DNA of 64,000 bases from Streptomyces sp. TLI_171 (lineage in GTDB: Bacteria; Actinomycetota; Actinomycetes; Streptomycetales; Streptomycetaceae), in NCBI RefSeq assembly GCF_003610255.1, contig NZ_RAPS01000001.1, positions 248,001 through 312,000 on the forward strand. Direction: 5' to 3'. A program made the position numbers and the translations under genes. The notes beneath the pieces are model-generated. The model did not search any database, was not told where the DNA came from, and saw nothing but the letters and a program-made list of their open reading frames with translations. Positions 44,740 to 53,320 of this stretch are shown one piece after another (the stretch's first letter is position 1; every line of letters begins with the position of its first letter).

Positions 44740-44999
44740 TGCCGATCGCCGTCGACATCGACGTGATGCTGGCCCGGCGGAAGATGTCCGTGGGCGAGCT
44801 CGCGGACCGGGTGGGCATCACGCCCGCCAACCTGGCGGTGCTCAAGAACGGCCGCGCCAAGGCGGTGCGCTTCGCCACCCTCGCCGCGCTCTGCGAGGTC
44901 CTCGACTGCCAGCCGGGAGACCTGCTGCGCTGGGAGCCCGAGGACGGCGCGCAGGAGCGGCGGGCGGCTCCCGAGCGCGTGGCGGGCGTCGAAGGGTGA
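44739..44999 (+). CDS. Cro/XRE-type HTH regulator (YozG-like)
   Basis: An 86-residue DNA-binding protein whose first 65 residues are a Cro/XRE helix-turn-helix (MLARRKMSVGELADRVG; ANLAVLKNGRAKAVRFATL; CQPGDLLRW). It overlaps the DUF2975 gene stop (TGATG) and is translationally coupled. Proteins of this size paired with DUF2975 are thought to be autoregulators; the 19-bp palindrome upstream of the operon is the likely operator. Confidence 0.9.
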   Translation: MPIAVDIDVMLARRKMSVGELADRVGITPANLAVLKNGRAKAVRFATLAALCEVLDCQPGDLLRWEPEDGAQERRAAPERVAGVEG

Positions 45000-45040
45000 C
45001 CGGGCGTCCCGGCGCGCCGACCGGTCGTACGATCGTCGCC

Positions 45041-45538
45041 ATGGCCTCCGCACTGATCCTCGTCGACCTGATGCCGCGCATCGTCGCCCTTCCCCTCGCC
45101 CCGCACTCCGGTGACGAAGTGCTGGCGCGCTGCCGGGAGTTGGCAGCGGCGTTCCGGGCGGACGGCCGGCCGGTGGTGCTGGTCCGGGTGGAGCGCCCGA
45201 ACGTCGCCGAGCAGCCGCCGGGCAGCGGGTTCGCGGACGGCCTGGTGCAGGCCGGCGACATCGTGGTGGTCAAGCGCACCGTCGGCGCCTTCCACGCCAC
45301 CGACCTGGACGAGCAGTTGCGCGGCGTCGGCGCGGACACCCTGGTGCTCGCCGGGCTGGTCACCACGATGGGCGTGGAGTCCACCGCGCGGGCCGCGGCG
45401 GACCACGGCTACCGGGTCGAGTTCGTGGCCGACGCGATGTCCGGACTCGCCGCCGACGAGCACGAGTTCGCCGTGGCGCGGACCTTCCCGCGTTTCGGCG
45501 AGGTGCGGACGACCGCCGACTACCTCCGCCCGGCGTAG
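45041..45538 (+). CDS. Isochorismatase-like hydrolase lacking the catalytic Cys
   Basis: A 165-residue isochorismatase-fold protein. Asp9 (LILVDLMP) and Lys78 (IVVVKRTVGAF) are in place, but the nucleophile position reads TTMGVESTARA, with Gly111 where cysteine hydrolases have Cys. True isochorismatases such as EntB also lack this Cys, so the protein may act on an enol ether rather than an amide, or may be inactive. ATG at 45041. It is followed by a strong bidirectional terminator. Confidence 0.85.
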   Translation: MASALILVDLMPRIVALPLAPHSGDEVLARCRELAAAFRADGRPVVLVRVERPNVAEQPPGSGFADGLVQAGDIVVVKRTVGAFHATDLDEQLRGVGADTLVLAGLVTTMGVESTARAAADHGYRVEFVADAMSGLAADEHEFAVARTFPRFGEVRTTADYLRPA

Positions 45539-45579
45539 CGCTCGCGGGGCTCCGGCGGCCCGCCGGGGCCCCGCGAGCG
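45539..45579. terminator. Strong bidirectional terminator
   Basis: CGCTCGCGGGGC pairs perfectly with GCCCCGCGAGCG (12 bp), with a nested CCGGCGG/CCGCCGG stem inside. It lies between the convergent isochorismatase-like and alginate-lyase-like genes. Confidence 0.8.
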
Positions 45580-45585
45580 AGGGGG

Positions 45586-47187
45586 TCAGCCGACGGGGAG
45601 CGTCCACTGCTGGTTGGCGGTGGCGCCGCAGTCCCAGAGTTGGAGGCGGGTGCCGTTGGCGGAGCTCTGGCCGGTGGCGTCGAGGCAGCGGCCGGAGGCG
45701 GGGTTGAGCAGCGTGCCGTCGGCCCGTGGCTGCCAGCTCTGGGCAGCGGTGCCGTTGCAGTCGTAGAGCTGGGCCCGGGTGCCGTTGGCGGTGCCGGCGG
45801 CGGTGGGGTCCAGGCACTTGCCGAGGGCGCGCAGCGAGCCGTCGGCGGCGACCGTCCACTGCTGGGCGTTGCTGCCGTTGCAGTCGTAGAGCTGGACCGC
45901 GGCCCCGTTGGCGGTGCTCGCACCGGCCACGTCGACGCACTTGCCGCCGAGCCCGGTGAGCAGTCCGGCGTCGGCGGTGCCGGGCGGGCGGACGTTCGGG
46001 TTGTCGGCGTGGGTGAGGGTCTCCCAGGCGACGAACAGGTTGTTGCTGCCGTCGGGGCGGCTCTGCTCGGTGAGCGTCTGGGTGTTGGACATGGCGATGC
46101 CGTACCGGTTGTGCAGCGCGTTGAAGCCGGGTTCGGTGACGGGGCCGAGGCCGAGTTTCAGGGTGCCGCCGCAGAGCCAGGCCGGCGCGGCGGTGCCCAG
46201 CTGGTACTTGGCGTGGAAGCCGAGGGCCTGGCGCAGCCGCTCGCCGACCGCCGGGTACAGGTCCTGGCCCTGGATGGCCGCGGTCTCGGCGATGTGCGAG
46301 ATGGCGGAGATGCCGTAGCCGGTGTGGGTGAAGTCGCGGCAGGTCTCCTGGGTCAGTCCGGTGACGAAGGTGGACTGGCCCTGCCAGTAGTCGACGATCT
46401 GCTGGCCGGTGGTCAGTCCGCTGCCGGGGACGGTCCTCGGCAGCGCCCCGTCGGAGGCGAGGTAGATGTAGGCGGGGACCCGGTTGAGGTAGCGCGCGAT
46501 CGCCTTGTCGTACGAGGCCTTGTCGTCGAGGAAGATCGAGATGCCGACGGCGGCCTCGGTCATCGACAGCTCCCAGTTGCCGTTGGAATTGGAGCCGTTG
46601 ATCACCTCCGGCAGGTAGACGGTGCGCAGCATGGTGGAGAACCGGGAGATGTCGGAGGCCGACCAGCCGCTGTAGCTGTACCGGATGATTTCGGCGGCCC
46701 GCGGCCACACCGAGCCGGCCCAGCCGGTCTGCAGCGGGGCGTTGCTGTTGGTGTGGTCGGTGATCGTGGCCGACCAGGCGTTCATCAGCTTGACGGCTTC
46801 GGCGGCGTACGCGGTGTTGCCGGTGACGTACCAGGCCAGCGCGTCGGTGTACGCGGCGATCGCGTCCTCGCGCTCGTCGGTGCACCCGTAGTTGGGGTTG
46901 GACACCGGCCCGCACTCGACCACCGGGCGGGGCTTGGGCGTGCGGGTGGTGGACGCATAGGGGCTCGCGAGCAGTTGCTGCCAGGCGGACGCCCAGGGCT
47001 GCGCCCCGGACTTCACCTGCGCTTTGACGTAGTCGAGTTGGGCCTTGCTGACCAGCACGCCGGGGTGGGTGAAGGCGGTCGGCGCGGCGGTGGCGGGGGC
47101 GGGCGCGGCGAGCAGCGCGGCGGCGGCGAGCGCGAGGGTGCCGAGCAGGCCGAGCACGCGTCGGCGGATCGCATGCGGGGGGCGCAT
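45586..47187 (-). CDS. Secreted alginate-lyase-family protein with C-terminal CBM13
   Basis: A 533-residue exported protein. A Sec signal with an Arg-rich N-region and hydrophobic core (LLGTLALAAAALLAAP) ends near residue 35 at ATAAP. The catalytic part (about 40-395) resembles the alginate lyase superfamily helical barrel (HPGVLVSKAQLDYVK; NGNWELSMTEAAVGISIFLDD; HTGYGISAISHIAET). Residues about 405-530 form a ricin-type beta-trefoil (CBM13) with three QxW repeats (NAQQWT, AAQSWQ, NQQWTL). It should bind and cleave an extracellular polysaccharide. The palindrome at 47278-47294 lies about 90 bases upstream. Confidence 0.9.
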   Translation of the reverse strand: MRPPHAIRRRVLGLLGTLALAAAALLAAPAPATAAPTAFTHPGVLVSKAQLDYVKAQVKSGAQPWASAWQQLLASPYASTTRTPKPRPVVECGPVSNPNYGCTDEREDAIAAYTDALAWYVTGNTAYAAEAVKLMNAWSATITDHTNSNAPLQTGWAGSVWPRAAEIIRYSYSGWSASDISRFSTMLRTVYLPEVINGSNSNGNWELSMTEAAVGISIFLDDKASYDKAIARYLNRVPAYIYLASDGALPRTVPGSGLTTGQQIVDYWQGQSTFVTGLTQETCRDFTHTGYGISAISHIAETAAIQGQDLYPAVGERLRQALGFHAKYQLGTAAPAWLCGGTLKLGLGPVTEPGFNALHNRYGIAMSNTQTLTEQSRPDGSNNLFVAWETLTHADNPNVRPPGTADAGLLTGLGGKCVDVAGASTANGAAVQLYDCNGSNAQQWTVAADGSLRALGKCLDPTAAGTANGTRAQLYDCNGTAAQSWQPRADGTLLNPASGRCLDATGQSSANGTRLQLWDCGATANQQWTLPVG

Positions 47188-47277
47188 GGCTGACTCCTGT
47201 GGGGGGACCGGGGGCGGAGGGCTCGGCCGAGCACCCAGGAGTCAACCGTCATCGCCGGTACACGGTCAAGATGCTGA

Positions 47278-47294
47278 TAAGGAAAGCTTCCTAA
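47278..47294. promoter_or_regulatory. Palindrome upstream of the secreted lyase gene
   Basis: TAAGGAAAGCTTCCTAA is an inverted repeat with 6 of 7 paired positions on each arm (AGGAA/TTCCT core). It is 91 bases upstream of the lyase ATG. GGAAAG-type palindromes commonly precede secreted hydrolase genes in streptomycetes; the regulator is not known here. Confidence 0.45.
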
Positions 47295-47330
47295 TGTCTC
47301 GTCAACTGCGGTGCGCACCGCCCGCACCGC

Positions 47331-47828
47331 TCACCCCCCGGCGCCCCGGCCCGGGTCCCGGATCTCGGCCAGCGACTCGGCCATCGCGGCCCGGGCGCGG
47401 GTGAACCAGTCGGCGAGGACGGCCACCTCCTCGGGGCCGTAGTCCGCGAACAGCTCGGCGAGGCGCCCGTAGAACGGGCCGTAGACGCCCAGGATCCGCT
47501 CCTGCGCACCCTCGGCCATCGCCACCCGCACCCGGCGGCGGTCCTCGGGGTCGGCCTCGCGGCGCGCGTAGCCGGCCTTCTCCAGGCGGTTGAGCACGCC
47601 GGTGACGGCGCCGGTGGTGAGCTGGGCGCGTTCGGCGAGGTCACCGGCGGCGAGGGCGTGCCCCGCCCGGGCGGCCTCGATGACGAAGCCCAAGCAGGTC
47701 AGGTCGGTGACGTTGAGTCCGAGCCTGGCGGCGATGTCCTGCTGCCCGAACTGGGCCAGCGCGATCATGCGGTCCATGGCCTGCATGGCCTGCTCGGACG
47801 TCGCCTCTGGGCGCGGCTTGCCCTTCAC
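47331..47828 (-). CDS. MarR family transcriptional regulator
   Basis: A 165-residue MarR regulator with the winged-helix core LAAGDLAERAQLTTGAVTGVLNRLEKAGYARREADPEDRRRVRVAM. The GTG at 47828 is the better start because AGGAGA lies just upstream; the in-frame ATG at 47846 would place that ribosome binding site inside the coding region. The operator-like repeats at 47839-47859 overlap the leader, suggesting autoregulation and control of the divergent HGxxPAAW gene. The ligand is unknown. Confidence 0.9.
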   Translation of the reverse strand: MKGKPRPEATSEQAMQAMDRMIALAQFGQQDIAARLGLNVTDLTCLGFVIEAARAGHALAAGDLAERAQLTTGAVTGVLNRLEKAGYARREADPEDRRRVRVAMAEGAQERILGVYGPFYGRLAELFADYGPEEVAVLADWFTRARAAMAESLAEIRDPGRGAGG

Positions 47829-47838
47829 CCGATATCTC

Positions 47839-47859
47839 CTTAGCATCTAAGTTACTTAG
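47839..47859. promoter_or_regulatory. Overlapping CTTAG/CTAAG inverted repeats, MarR operator candidate
   Basis: CTTAG-CAT-CTAAG (47839-47851) and CTAAG-TTA-CTTAG (47847-47859) overlap on a shared half-site. They sit a few bases upstream of the MarR ribosome binding site, where bound protein would block the gene's own transcription. Confidence 0.55.
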
Positions 47860-47943
47860 CTCGTGAGATAAGTCGACCGCTCGAACGTCCACCGTCCCGG
47901 TCCGACCTGTCCCGCATCCGCCCATCACACCAAATGAGAAGAC

Positions 47944-48285
47944 ATGAGCGCACACGGCGACCACGACATGGGCCACACCGTCGCGGGTTGGACGGGCTCC
48001 GCCCTCGGCATCCTCGCCGCCCTCACCGCGGGTCTCGGCCTGATCCTCGCCTCCACCGCCGTCCTGCTCGCCGGCCTCGCCCTCGCCCCGACCGCCGCCC
48101 TCGTCACCTGGCTCCTCCACCTCACCGGCTGGGGCAAGCCCACCGGCCCCCGCCCGCCGCACCTGCGCCCCTGGCGCACCCGCGACCGCACCCCCCACCC
48201 CCAATGCCTCGGCTGCCGCCTCGCCCGCCCGCTGCACCGCCCGGCCCCCGCCCGCGACGTCCTGCTCGCTCCGGCCGCCGACTGA
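47944..48285 (+). CDS. HGxxPAAW-type small membrane protein
   Basis: A 113-residue protein beginning MSAHGDHDMGHTVAGWTG, followed by two hydrophobic helices and LTWLLHLTGWGKP-like sequence. This pattern matches the small HGxxPAAW-type proteins found across streptomycetes. The C-terminal extension (about 40 residues, Arg/Pro-rich with a CLGC pair) is longer than usual. Function is unknown. It is divergent from the MarR regulator and may be its target. Confidence 0.75.
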   Translation: MSAHGDHDMGHTVAGWTGSALGILAALTAGLGLILASTAVLLAGLALAPTAALVTWLLHLTGWGKPTGPRPPHLRPWRTRDRTPHPQCLGCRLARPLHRPAPARDVLLAPAAD

Positions 48286-48332
48286 CCGGAGCGACCCGAC
48301 GGGCCCGGACCGTGCAGCGGGTGGAAGCGGCG

Positions 48333-48360
48333 AGGGCCGCCCGCGCGTGCGGGCGGCCCT
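48333..48360. terminator. Strong bidirectional terminator
   Basis: A perfect 12-bp stem (AGGGCCGCCCGC / GCGGGCGGCCCT) with a 4-base loop between the convergent genes ending at 48285 and 48383. Confidence 0.85.
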
Positions 48361-48382
48361 CCTCCGGGACGGTGACGGGGCG

Positions 48383-49774
48383 TCAGCTGTCGAAGCCGAG
48401 GCCGAGCCTGTCCATGGTCTTCAGCCAGAGGTTGCGGCGGCCGGCGTTGCGGTCGGCGCGGTCCAGCGACCACTTGGTGATGCCGATGCCGGCCCAGCGG
48501 ACGGGCTCGGGCGGGAACGGCAGCGGCTTGCGCCGGACCATCTCCAGCGCGGTGCGCTCGGTCGGCTTCCCGGCGAGCAGGTCGAGCATCACCTCGGCGC
48601 CGAAGCGGGTCGCGCCGACGCCGAGTCCGGTGTAGCCCGCGGCGAGGGCGACCTTGCCGCTGTACGCGGTGTCGAAGAAGGCGGAGAACCGGGTGCAGGT
48701 GTCGATGGCGCCGCCCCAGGCGTGGGTGAAGCGCAGGCCGTCCAGCTGCGGGAAGGTCTGGAAGAAGTGCCGGGCCAGGGTCTGGTAGGTCTGCGGCCGG
48801 TGGTCGTACTCGGAGCGGACCTTGGCCCCGTAGTGGTAGATGGCGTCGTAGCCGCCCCACAGGATCCGGTTGTCGGCGGAGATCCGGTAGTAGTGGAACT
48901 GGTTGGCGCTGTCGCCGATGCCCTGCCGGCCCTGCCAGCCGACGGAGGCGAGCTGGGCGTCCGTCAGGGGCTCGGTCATCAGCGCGTAGTCGTAGACCGG
49001 CACCGTGTAGGGGCGGATCCGCTTGACCAGCGAGGGGAACACGTTGGTGCCGAGCGCGACCTGCCTGGCGTGCACCCGGCCGTAGGGGGTGCGCACGGCC
49101 ATGCCGTTGCCGGACTCGGCGATGTCGAGGGCCTTGGTGTGCTCGTACACGCGCACGCCGAGGCGCTCGCAGGCCCGCTTGAGGCCCCAGGCGAGCTTGG
49201 CGGGGTGGACCATCGCCACCCCGTCCTTGTCCCAGAGCGCGCCGAGGTAGGTCGGCGAGTCGACCTGGGCGCGCACGGCGTCGGCGTCGAGGAACTCGTA
49301 GTCGCCGTACTGCCGGGCGATCTCGTGGAACTCGGCGAGCTCCTCGACCTGGTGGGGCTCGGTGGCGACGTCGAGTTCGCCGGTGCGCTCCCAGTCGCAG
49401 TCGATGCCGTGGGCGGTGACGGCGTCCTCGATGGACTGGAGGTTGCGGGCGCCGAGCTGTTCGAGCGCGGCCATCTCGTCGGGCCAGCGCTCCAGGCCGT
49501 TGCCGAGTCCGTGGGTGAGGCTGGCGGCGCAGAAGCCGCCGTTGCGGCCCGACGCGGCCCAGCCGGTCTCCTGGGCCTCGATCAGGACGACGTCGCGCCC
49601 GGGGTCGCGCTCCTTGGCGATCAGCGCCGTCCACAGGCCGCTGTAACCGCCGCCGACCACCAGCAGGTCGCAGCGGACGTCTCCGGTGAGGGCCGAGTTG
49701 GCCTCCGGCCGTCCGGGGTCCTCCAGCCAGAACGGGGTGGGCTTGGCATCCCGCAGGGCGTGTACGGGGTCCAT
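48383..49774 (-). CDS. FAD-dependent amine/amino acid oxidoreductase (DAO family, PuuB-like)
   Basis: A 463-residue DAO-family flavoprotein. The FAD-binding motif is CDLLVVGGGYSGLWTALIAKE near residue 35, GWAASGRNGGF follows near 72, and the C-terminal FAD contact is GYTGLGVGATRFGAE near 385. The layout resembles gamma-glutamylputrescine oxidase and related amine oxidases. It lies downstream of a permease and a cupin gene on the same strand, with a hairpin (49801-49826) between it and the cupin. Together they suggest uptake and oxidation of an amine or amino acid; the substrate is inferred only in general terms. Confidence 0.9.
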   Translation of the reverse strand: MDPVHALRDAKPTPFWLEDPGRPEANSALTGDVRCDLLVVGGGYSGLWTALIAKERDPGRDVVLIEAQETGWAASGRNGGFCAASLTHGLGNGLERWPDEMAALEQLGARNLQSIEDAVTAHGIDCDWERTGELDVATEPHQVEELAEFHEIARQYGDYEFLDADAVRAQVDSPTYLGALWDKDGVAMVHPAKLAWGLKRACERLGVRVYEHTKALDIAESGNGMAVRTPYGRVHARQVALGTNVFPSLVKRIRPYTVPVYDYALMTEPLTDAQLASVGWQGRQGIGDSANQFHYYRISADNRILWGGYDAIYHYGAKVRSEYDHRPQTYQTLARHFFQTFPQLDGLRFTHAWGGAIDTCTRFSAFFDTAYSGKVALAAGYTGLGVGATRFGAEVMLDLLAGKPTERTALEMVRRKPLPFPPEPVRWAGIGITKWSLDRADRNAGRRNLWLKTMDRLGLGFDS

Positions 49775-49800
49775 GTTCTCGGTTCCTTGCCTAGGGAGTC

Positions 49801-49826
49801 GGCCCGGCCGTGAGGGCGGCCGGGCC
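49801..49826 (-). terminator. Hairpin inside the permease-cupin-oxidase operon
   Basis: A perfect 10-bp stem (GGCCCGGCCG / CGGCCGGGCC) with a 6-base loop, 18 bases past the cupin stop and 27 bases before the oxidase start. It could end the two-gene transcript or stabilise its 3' end so that the oxidase is made at a lower level. Confidence 0.55.
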
Positions 49827-49843
49827 GTCGGGTACTTCGGGGG

Positions 49844-50212
49844 TTACCGGTCCGCGTCCGGGTCGGGCCCGAGGTCGATCGCGTAGACCTTGCGGAGCGT
49901 CTCGTGCACGGTCCAGGTGGTGCGGTCGCCCTCGCGGAGCACCGCCAGGTCGCCGGGGCCGACCTCCAGCACGGTGCCGTCGTCGAAGGCGACGGTGGCC
50001 CGGCCGCTGAGCACGACGAACATCTCGTCGGCCTCGGTGTCGGTGACCACCCCGGGGGTGATCTGCCAGATCCCGCGCAGCCGGCGGCCGTCGGCGGACT
50101 CCCAGACCACCTTGCCGGTGACCTCGGGGGCGCCGGAGACGATCTGCTCGGGGTCGAGCGGCTCGGGCTCCAGCTCGGCGTCCGGGACGTGCAGGGCGAA
50201 GCTGTTGATCAT
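49844..50212 (-). CDS. Cupin domain protein
   Basis: A 122-residue single-cupin protein of the (S)-ureidoglycine aminohydrolase/DUF861-like class, with ITPGVVTDTEADEMFVVLSGRATVAF and VGPGDLAVLREGDRTTW. The metal His positions of classic motif 1 are largely replaced by Asp/Glu, which is common in this subgroup. The ATG at 50212 overlaps the permease stop (ATGA). Co-occurrence with a permease and amine oxidase resembles polyamine and amine catabolic operons. Confidence 0.87.
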   Translation of the reverse strand: MINSFALHVPDAELEPEPLDPEQIVSGAPEVTGKVVWESADGRRLRGIWQITPGVVTDTEADEMFVVLSGRATVAFDDGTVLEVGPGDLAVLREGDRTTWTVHETLRKVYAIDLGPDPDADR

Positions 50213-51750
50213 GCCTCGACGCTATCCGCTCCGGCGCCCGCGGCGGCCCTGTCACTGTGTGCCGAGTCCGCGTCGCGGCCTGACACCTCGTAGACGGCGG
50301 CGTCGGCCGACCGGGCCTCGCTCAGCGCCCGGTCCGCGGCGGCGGAGGCGCGGGCGGCCTTGCGGGTGGCCAGCAGCGGGTAGAGCAGCAGCGAGATGCC
50401 CACCACGACGAGGCAGTACAGGACGGCCTTGGTGCCTTCCTCGCGGTACTGCTCGATGGCGGCCCAGGCGCTGACGGAGGTCAGGCAGACGGTGATCGCG
50501 GTGATGCTCCACCAGCCGCCGGGGATCCTGTAGGGCCGCTCCAGGTGCGGTTCGCGGATGCGCAGCGCGATCAGCGCGGCGACCTCCAACAGGATGCCGA
50601 GGTTGGTGAGGAACACGTCGTAGATCACCAGGGTCTCGAACTTCGAGAAGCAGAACAGCGCGTAGACGACGGAGGATCCGATGATCGAGGCGATCGGCAT
50701 CCGGTAGCGCCGGGACTCCTTGGACACCCAGCCGGGCAGGTAGCCGTCGCGGGAGAGCGAGGAGGGCAGCCGGGAGTAGGAGGCGAGCAGCGCGGAGAAC
50801 ATCGCGACGGAGGCGAACAGGCCGCCGATGGTGACGGTGTACTGCAGCCAGGGGCCCGCGAGTTCGCCGGCGATGTCCGAGAACGAGCCGTCGTCCCAGG
50901 TCTTCCAGCCGGCGTCGCCGTTCGCGCCGACGGCCAGCGAGGCCAGCGAGGGCAGCAGGTAGCCGACGATGATCAGCAGCACGGACCAGAACAGCGCGCG
51001 CGGCAGGTGCTTCTTCGGGTTCTCCATCTCACCGGCGACGGTGGAGACCGAGTCCCAGCCCGAGTAGTTCCACATCACGATGAACAGGCCCGCGCCGAAG
51101 GCGTTCCAGCCGGACTGCCCCTGTTCGGCGGTCATCGAGGAGATCGGGTTGATGCCGTCGGCGAGCAGGTGGTAGGCGCCCACCGCGGTGAGGATCAGCA
51201 TCGGGGTGAGGCAGATGGCGGCGAACGCCACCGAGGACTCGCCGACCCAGCCGGCGCCCATCAGGTTGAGCAGGGTGAAGACCAGGATCACCGCGACCCG
51301 GATCAGCCAGTTCAGGTCGACCTGCAGGCCGACCACCTCGAACAGCACGTGCTTGCCGGGCGCGACCGCGCCGACCAGGCTCTCCAGGTACGAGGTGAAC
51401 ATGACGGGGTACAGCGCCATGTCGACGAAGCTGCAGACCCACTGCAGCAGGCCCTGCTGGAACGCCCAGAACCGGCCCAGGCCGCGCTTGACCCAGTGGT
51501 AGTAGCCGCCCTCGACGGGGATCGCGGTGCCCAGCTCGGCGCAGACCAGGGCGTGCGGCACGCTGTAGATCAGCGGGGCGACCACGATCAGCAGGATGCC
51601 CATGCCGGGCCCGGAGGTGGAGAACAGCGGCTCGATGCCGTAGGCGCCGCCGGAGACGCTGAAGAAGATCAGCGCGACCAGCGGAACCAGGCTCACGCGC
51701 TTGGGCGTCGCCCACCGGCTCTCCGGCGGGGCCACGGGGATGGCGGTCAT
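50209..51750 (-). CDS. APC family amino acid/amine permease
   Basis: A 513-residue transporter with about 12 membrane helices. The first segment VSLVPLVALIFFSVSGGAYGIEPLFSTSGPG is the APC signature near TM1, and IPVEGGYYHWVKRGLG is typical of the AGT/PuuP-like subgroup. The soluble C-terminal tail is Ala/Asp-rich. The ATG at 51750 begins MTAIPVAPPESRW. It is first in the operon and overlaps the cupin gene. It likely imports an amino acid or polyamine. Confidence 0.92.
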   Translation of the reverse strand: MTAIPVAPPESRWATPKRVSLVPLVALIFFSVSGGAYGIEPLFSTSGPGMGILLIVVAPLIYSVPHALVCAELGTAIPVEGGYYHWVKRGLGRFWAFQQGLLQWVCSFVDMALYPVMFTSYLESLVGAVAPGKHVLFEVVGLQVDLNWLIRVAVILVFTLLNLMGAGWVGESSVAFAAICLTPMLILTAVGAYHLLADGINPISSMTAEQGQSGWNAFGAGLFIVMWNYSGWDSVSTVAGEMENPKKHLPRALFWSVLLIIVGYLLPSLASLAVGANGDAGWKTWDDGSFSDIAGELAGPWLQYTVTIGGLFASVAMFSALLASYSRLPSSLSRDGYLPGWVSKESRRYRMPIASIIGSSVVYALFCFSKFETLVIYDVFLTNLGILLEVAALIALRIREPHLERPYRIPGGWWSITAITVCLTSVSAWAAIEQYREEGTKAVLYCLVVVGISLLLYPLLATRKAARASAAADRALSEARSADAAVYEVSGRDADSAHSDRAAAGAGADSVEA

Positions 51751-52058
51751 TTTCACCTTGGCAATCGGATCTCGGAACGGATGTGCGAGGCACGAGTCTC
51801 GTCGCCTGGCTGACCTGGGACAATCTTCCAAGCTGTCAGACGTCTTGTTGCGCCTCTGACACACTGGCCCCCGCCGCGCCGGATCCTTCGCGGTCTCCGC
51901 CCACGGACCACCTCCCGGACGCGGAACGGGCGCGGAACGGACACGAAACGGACCCGAACGGGCCGCGAACGGTTCCTGAGCAGGCGTCAGGCCGTGGTCG
52001 CGAAACCGCCCGCGCCTCCCACACCGCCGCGCCCCGCGCGGGTACCGTTCAGCGGGTC
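51751..52058. other. Divergent intergenic region, permease and SpoIIE phosphatase
   Basis: A 308-base gap holding promoters for both flanking genes. I see no clear operator. A TCAGAC/GTCTGA-like short repeat lies about 51835-51858 (CTGTCAGACG...CTCTGACAC), close to the permease side. No coding signal. Confidence 0.4.
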
Positions 52059-53168
52059 ATGCCCACCATCACCGACCAGCCGGACGGCGGCCGCCCGCGT
52101 CCGGTCCTCAGCACCCTCGTCCGCTACTCGCCCTTCCTGCTGATCGGCCTGTCCGCCGGCGCGGACGCGGAGACCCCGGCCGGGCAGCGCTACGACCGCT
52201 TCGTGGTCGCCGCGCCCGCCCTCGCCGCCGCCACCTGGGGCGCGCTGGGGACGCTGGTGATCGGCGCCCTCGCGGTGATCGCGGAGGTGGCCCTGGCCCT
52301 GCACCGGGACGGCCGGATCGGCGCGGCCGGCGCCTCGGTGATCGCGGCCACCGTCACCGTCACCTGCGCCGCCGCGTACACCGCCGGGATGCGGGTGCGC
52401 CGCGAACGCGACCTGGCACTGGTCCGCTCGGTCGCGCGCACCGCGCAGCAGGTGGTGCTGCGCCCGCTCCCGGACCGGATCAACGGCGTCGACCTGGCCC
52501 TCTACTACAGCGCGGCCGCCGAACAGGCCCAGATCGGCGGCGACCTGTACGAGGCCGTCCGCACCCCCCACGGCGTCCGGATCATCCTCGGCGACGTGCA
52601 GGGCAAGGGCCTGCCCGCCGTCGAGATGGCCGCCGCGCTGCTCGGCACCTTCCGCGAGGCCGCCTACGACTCCCCCGACCTGCCGTCCCTGGCCAGCCGC
52701 CTGGAGACCGGCCTGCAGCGGTACGCCGAACGCGCCTCCTCGACGGACGCCTCGGAGCGCTTCGCCACCGCCGTCCTGCTGGAGATCCCCGCCGACCGGC
52801 CCGAGGCCCACCTGCTCAACTGCGGCCACCCGCCGCCCGTGCTGATCCGGTCCGACGGCGTCCGCCTGCTCGAACCCGCCTCGCCGCTGCCCCCGCTCAA
52901 CCTCTCCGCCCTCGTCGCCTCCGACTACCACGCCCAGACCGTCCCCTTCGGCCCCGGCGACCGCGTCCTGCTCTACACCGACGGCGTCAGCGAGAGCCGC
53001 GACCGCCACGGCGAGTTCTACCCCCTCCCCGCCCGCCTCGCGGCCTGGACGGCCACCCCCTCCCCCACTCTCCTCGACAACCTCCGCCGCGACCTCCACC
53101 ACTACGCCGGCGGCCCCGCCGACGACGACGTGGCCGCCCTCCTCGCCACCCGCCGCACCGACCCCTGA
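52059..53168 (+). CDS. Membrane-anchored PP2C/SpoIIE-type serine phosphatase
   Basis: A 369-residue protein with an N-terminal membrane region of about three helices (PFLLIGLSAG; VVAAPALAAATWGALGTLVIGALAVIAEV; AGASVIAATVTVTCAAAYTAG) and a C-terminal SpoIIE-type PP2C domain (about 130-365). Metal-binding motifs are IGGDLYEA, ILGDVQGKGLPAVEMA, and the distal DRVLLYTDGVSESRD and PADDDVAALL. Such phosphatases act on anti-anti-sigma factors in streptomycetes. ATG at 52059. Single gene, divergent from the permease operon. Confidence 0.9.
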   Translation: MPTITDQPDGGRPRPVLSTLVRYSPFLLIGLSAGADAETPAGQRYDRFVVAAPALAAATWGALGTLVIGALAVIAEVALALHRDGRIGAAGASVIAATVTVTCAAAYTAGMRVRRERDLALVRSVARTAQQVVLRPLPDRINGVDLALYYSAAAEQAQIGGDLYEAVRTPHGVRIILGDVQGKGLPAVEMAAALLGTFREAAYDSPDLPSLASRLETGLQRYAERASSTDASERFATAVLLEIPADRPEAHLLNCGHPPPVLIRSDGVRLLEPASPLPPLNLSALVASDYHAQTVPFGPGDRVLLYTDGVSESRDRHGEFYPLPARLAAWTATPSPTLLDNLRRDLHHYAGGPADDDVAALLATRRTDP

Positions 53169-53320
53169 CCCCCGTCGACTCCGCGCTCGGGCGTCGCCCG
53201 GCGGCGAGGCCCCGGCGGATGCCGTTCACACCGCCGGAGGTTCTCCCGGTCCCCGGCACTGACACCACCGTTGACCGGACGGTAACCTCTGGGGCCGTGC
53301 CGATGACGAAGGAGCCGCCG

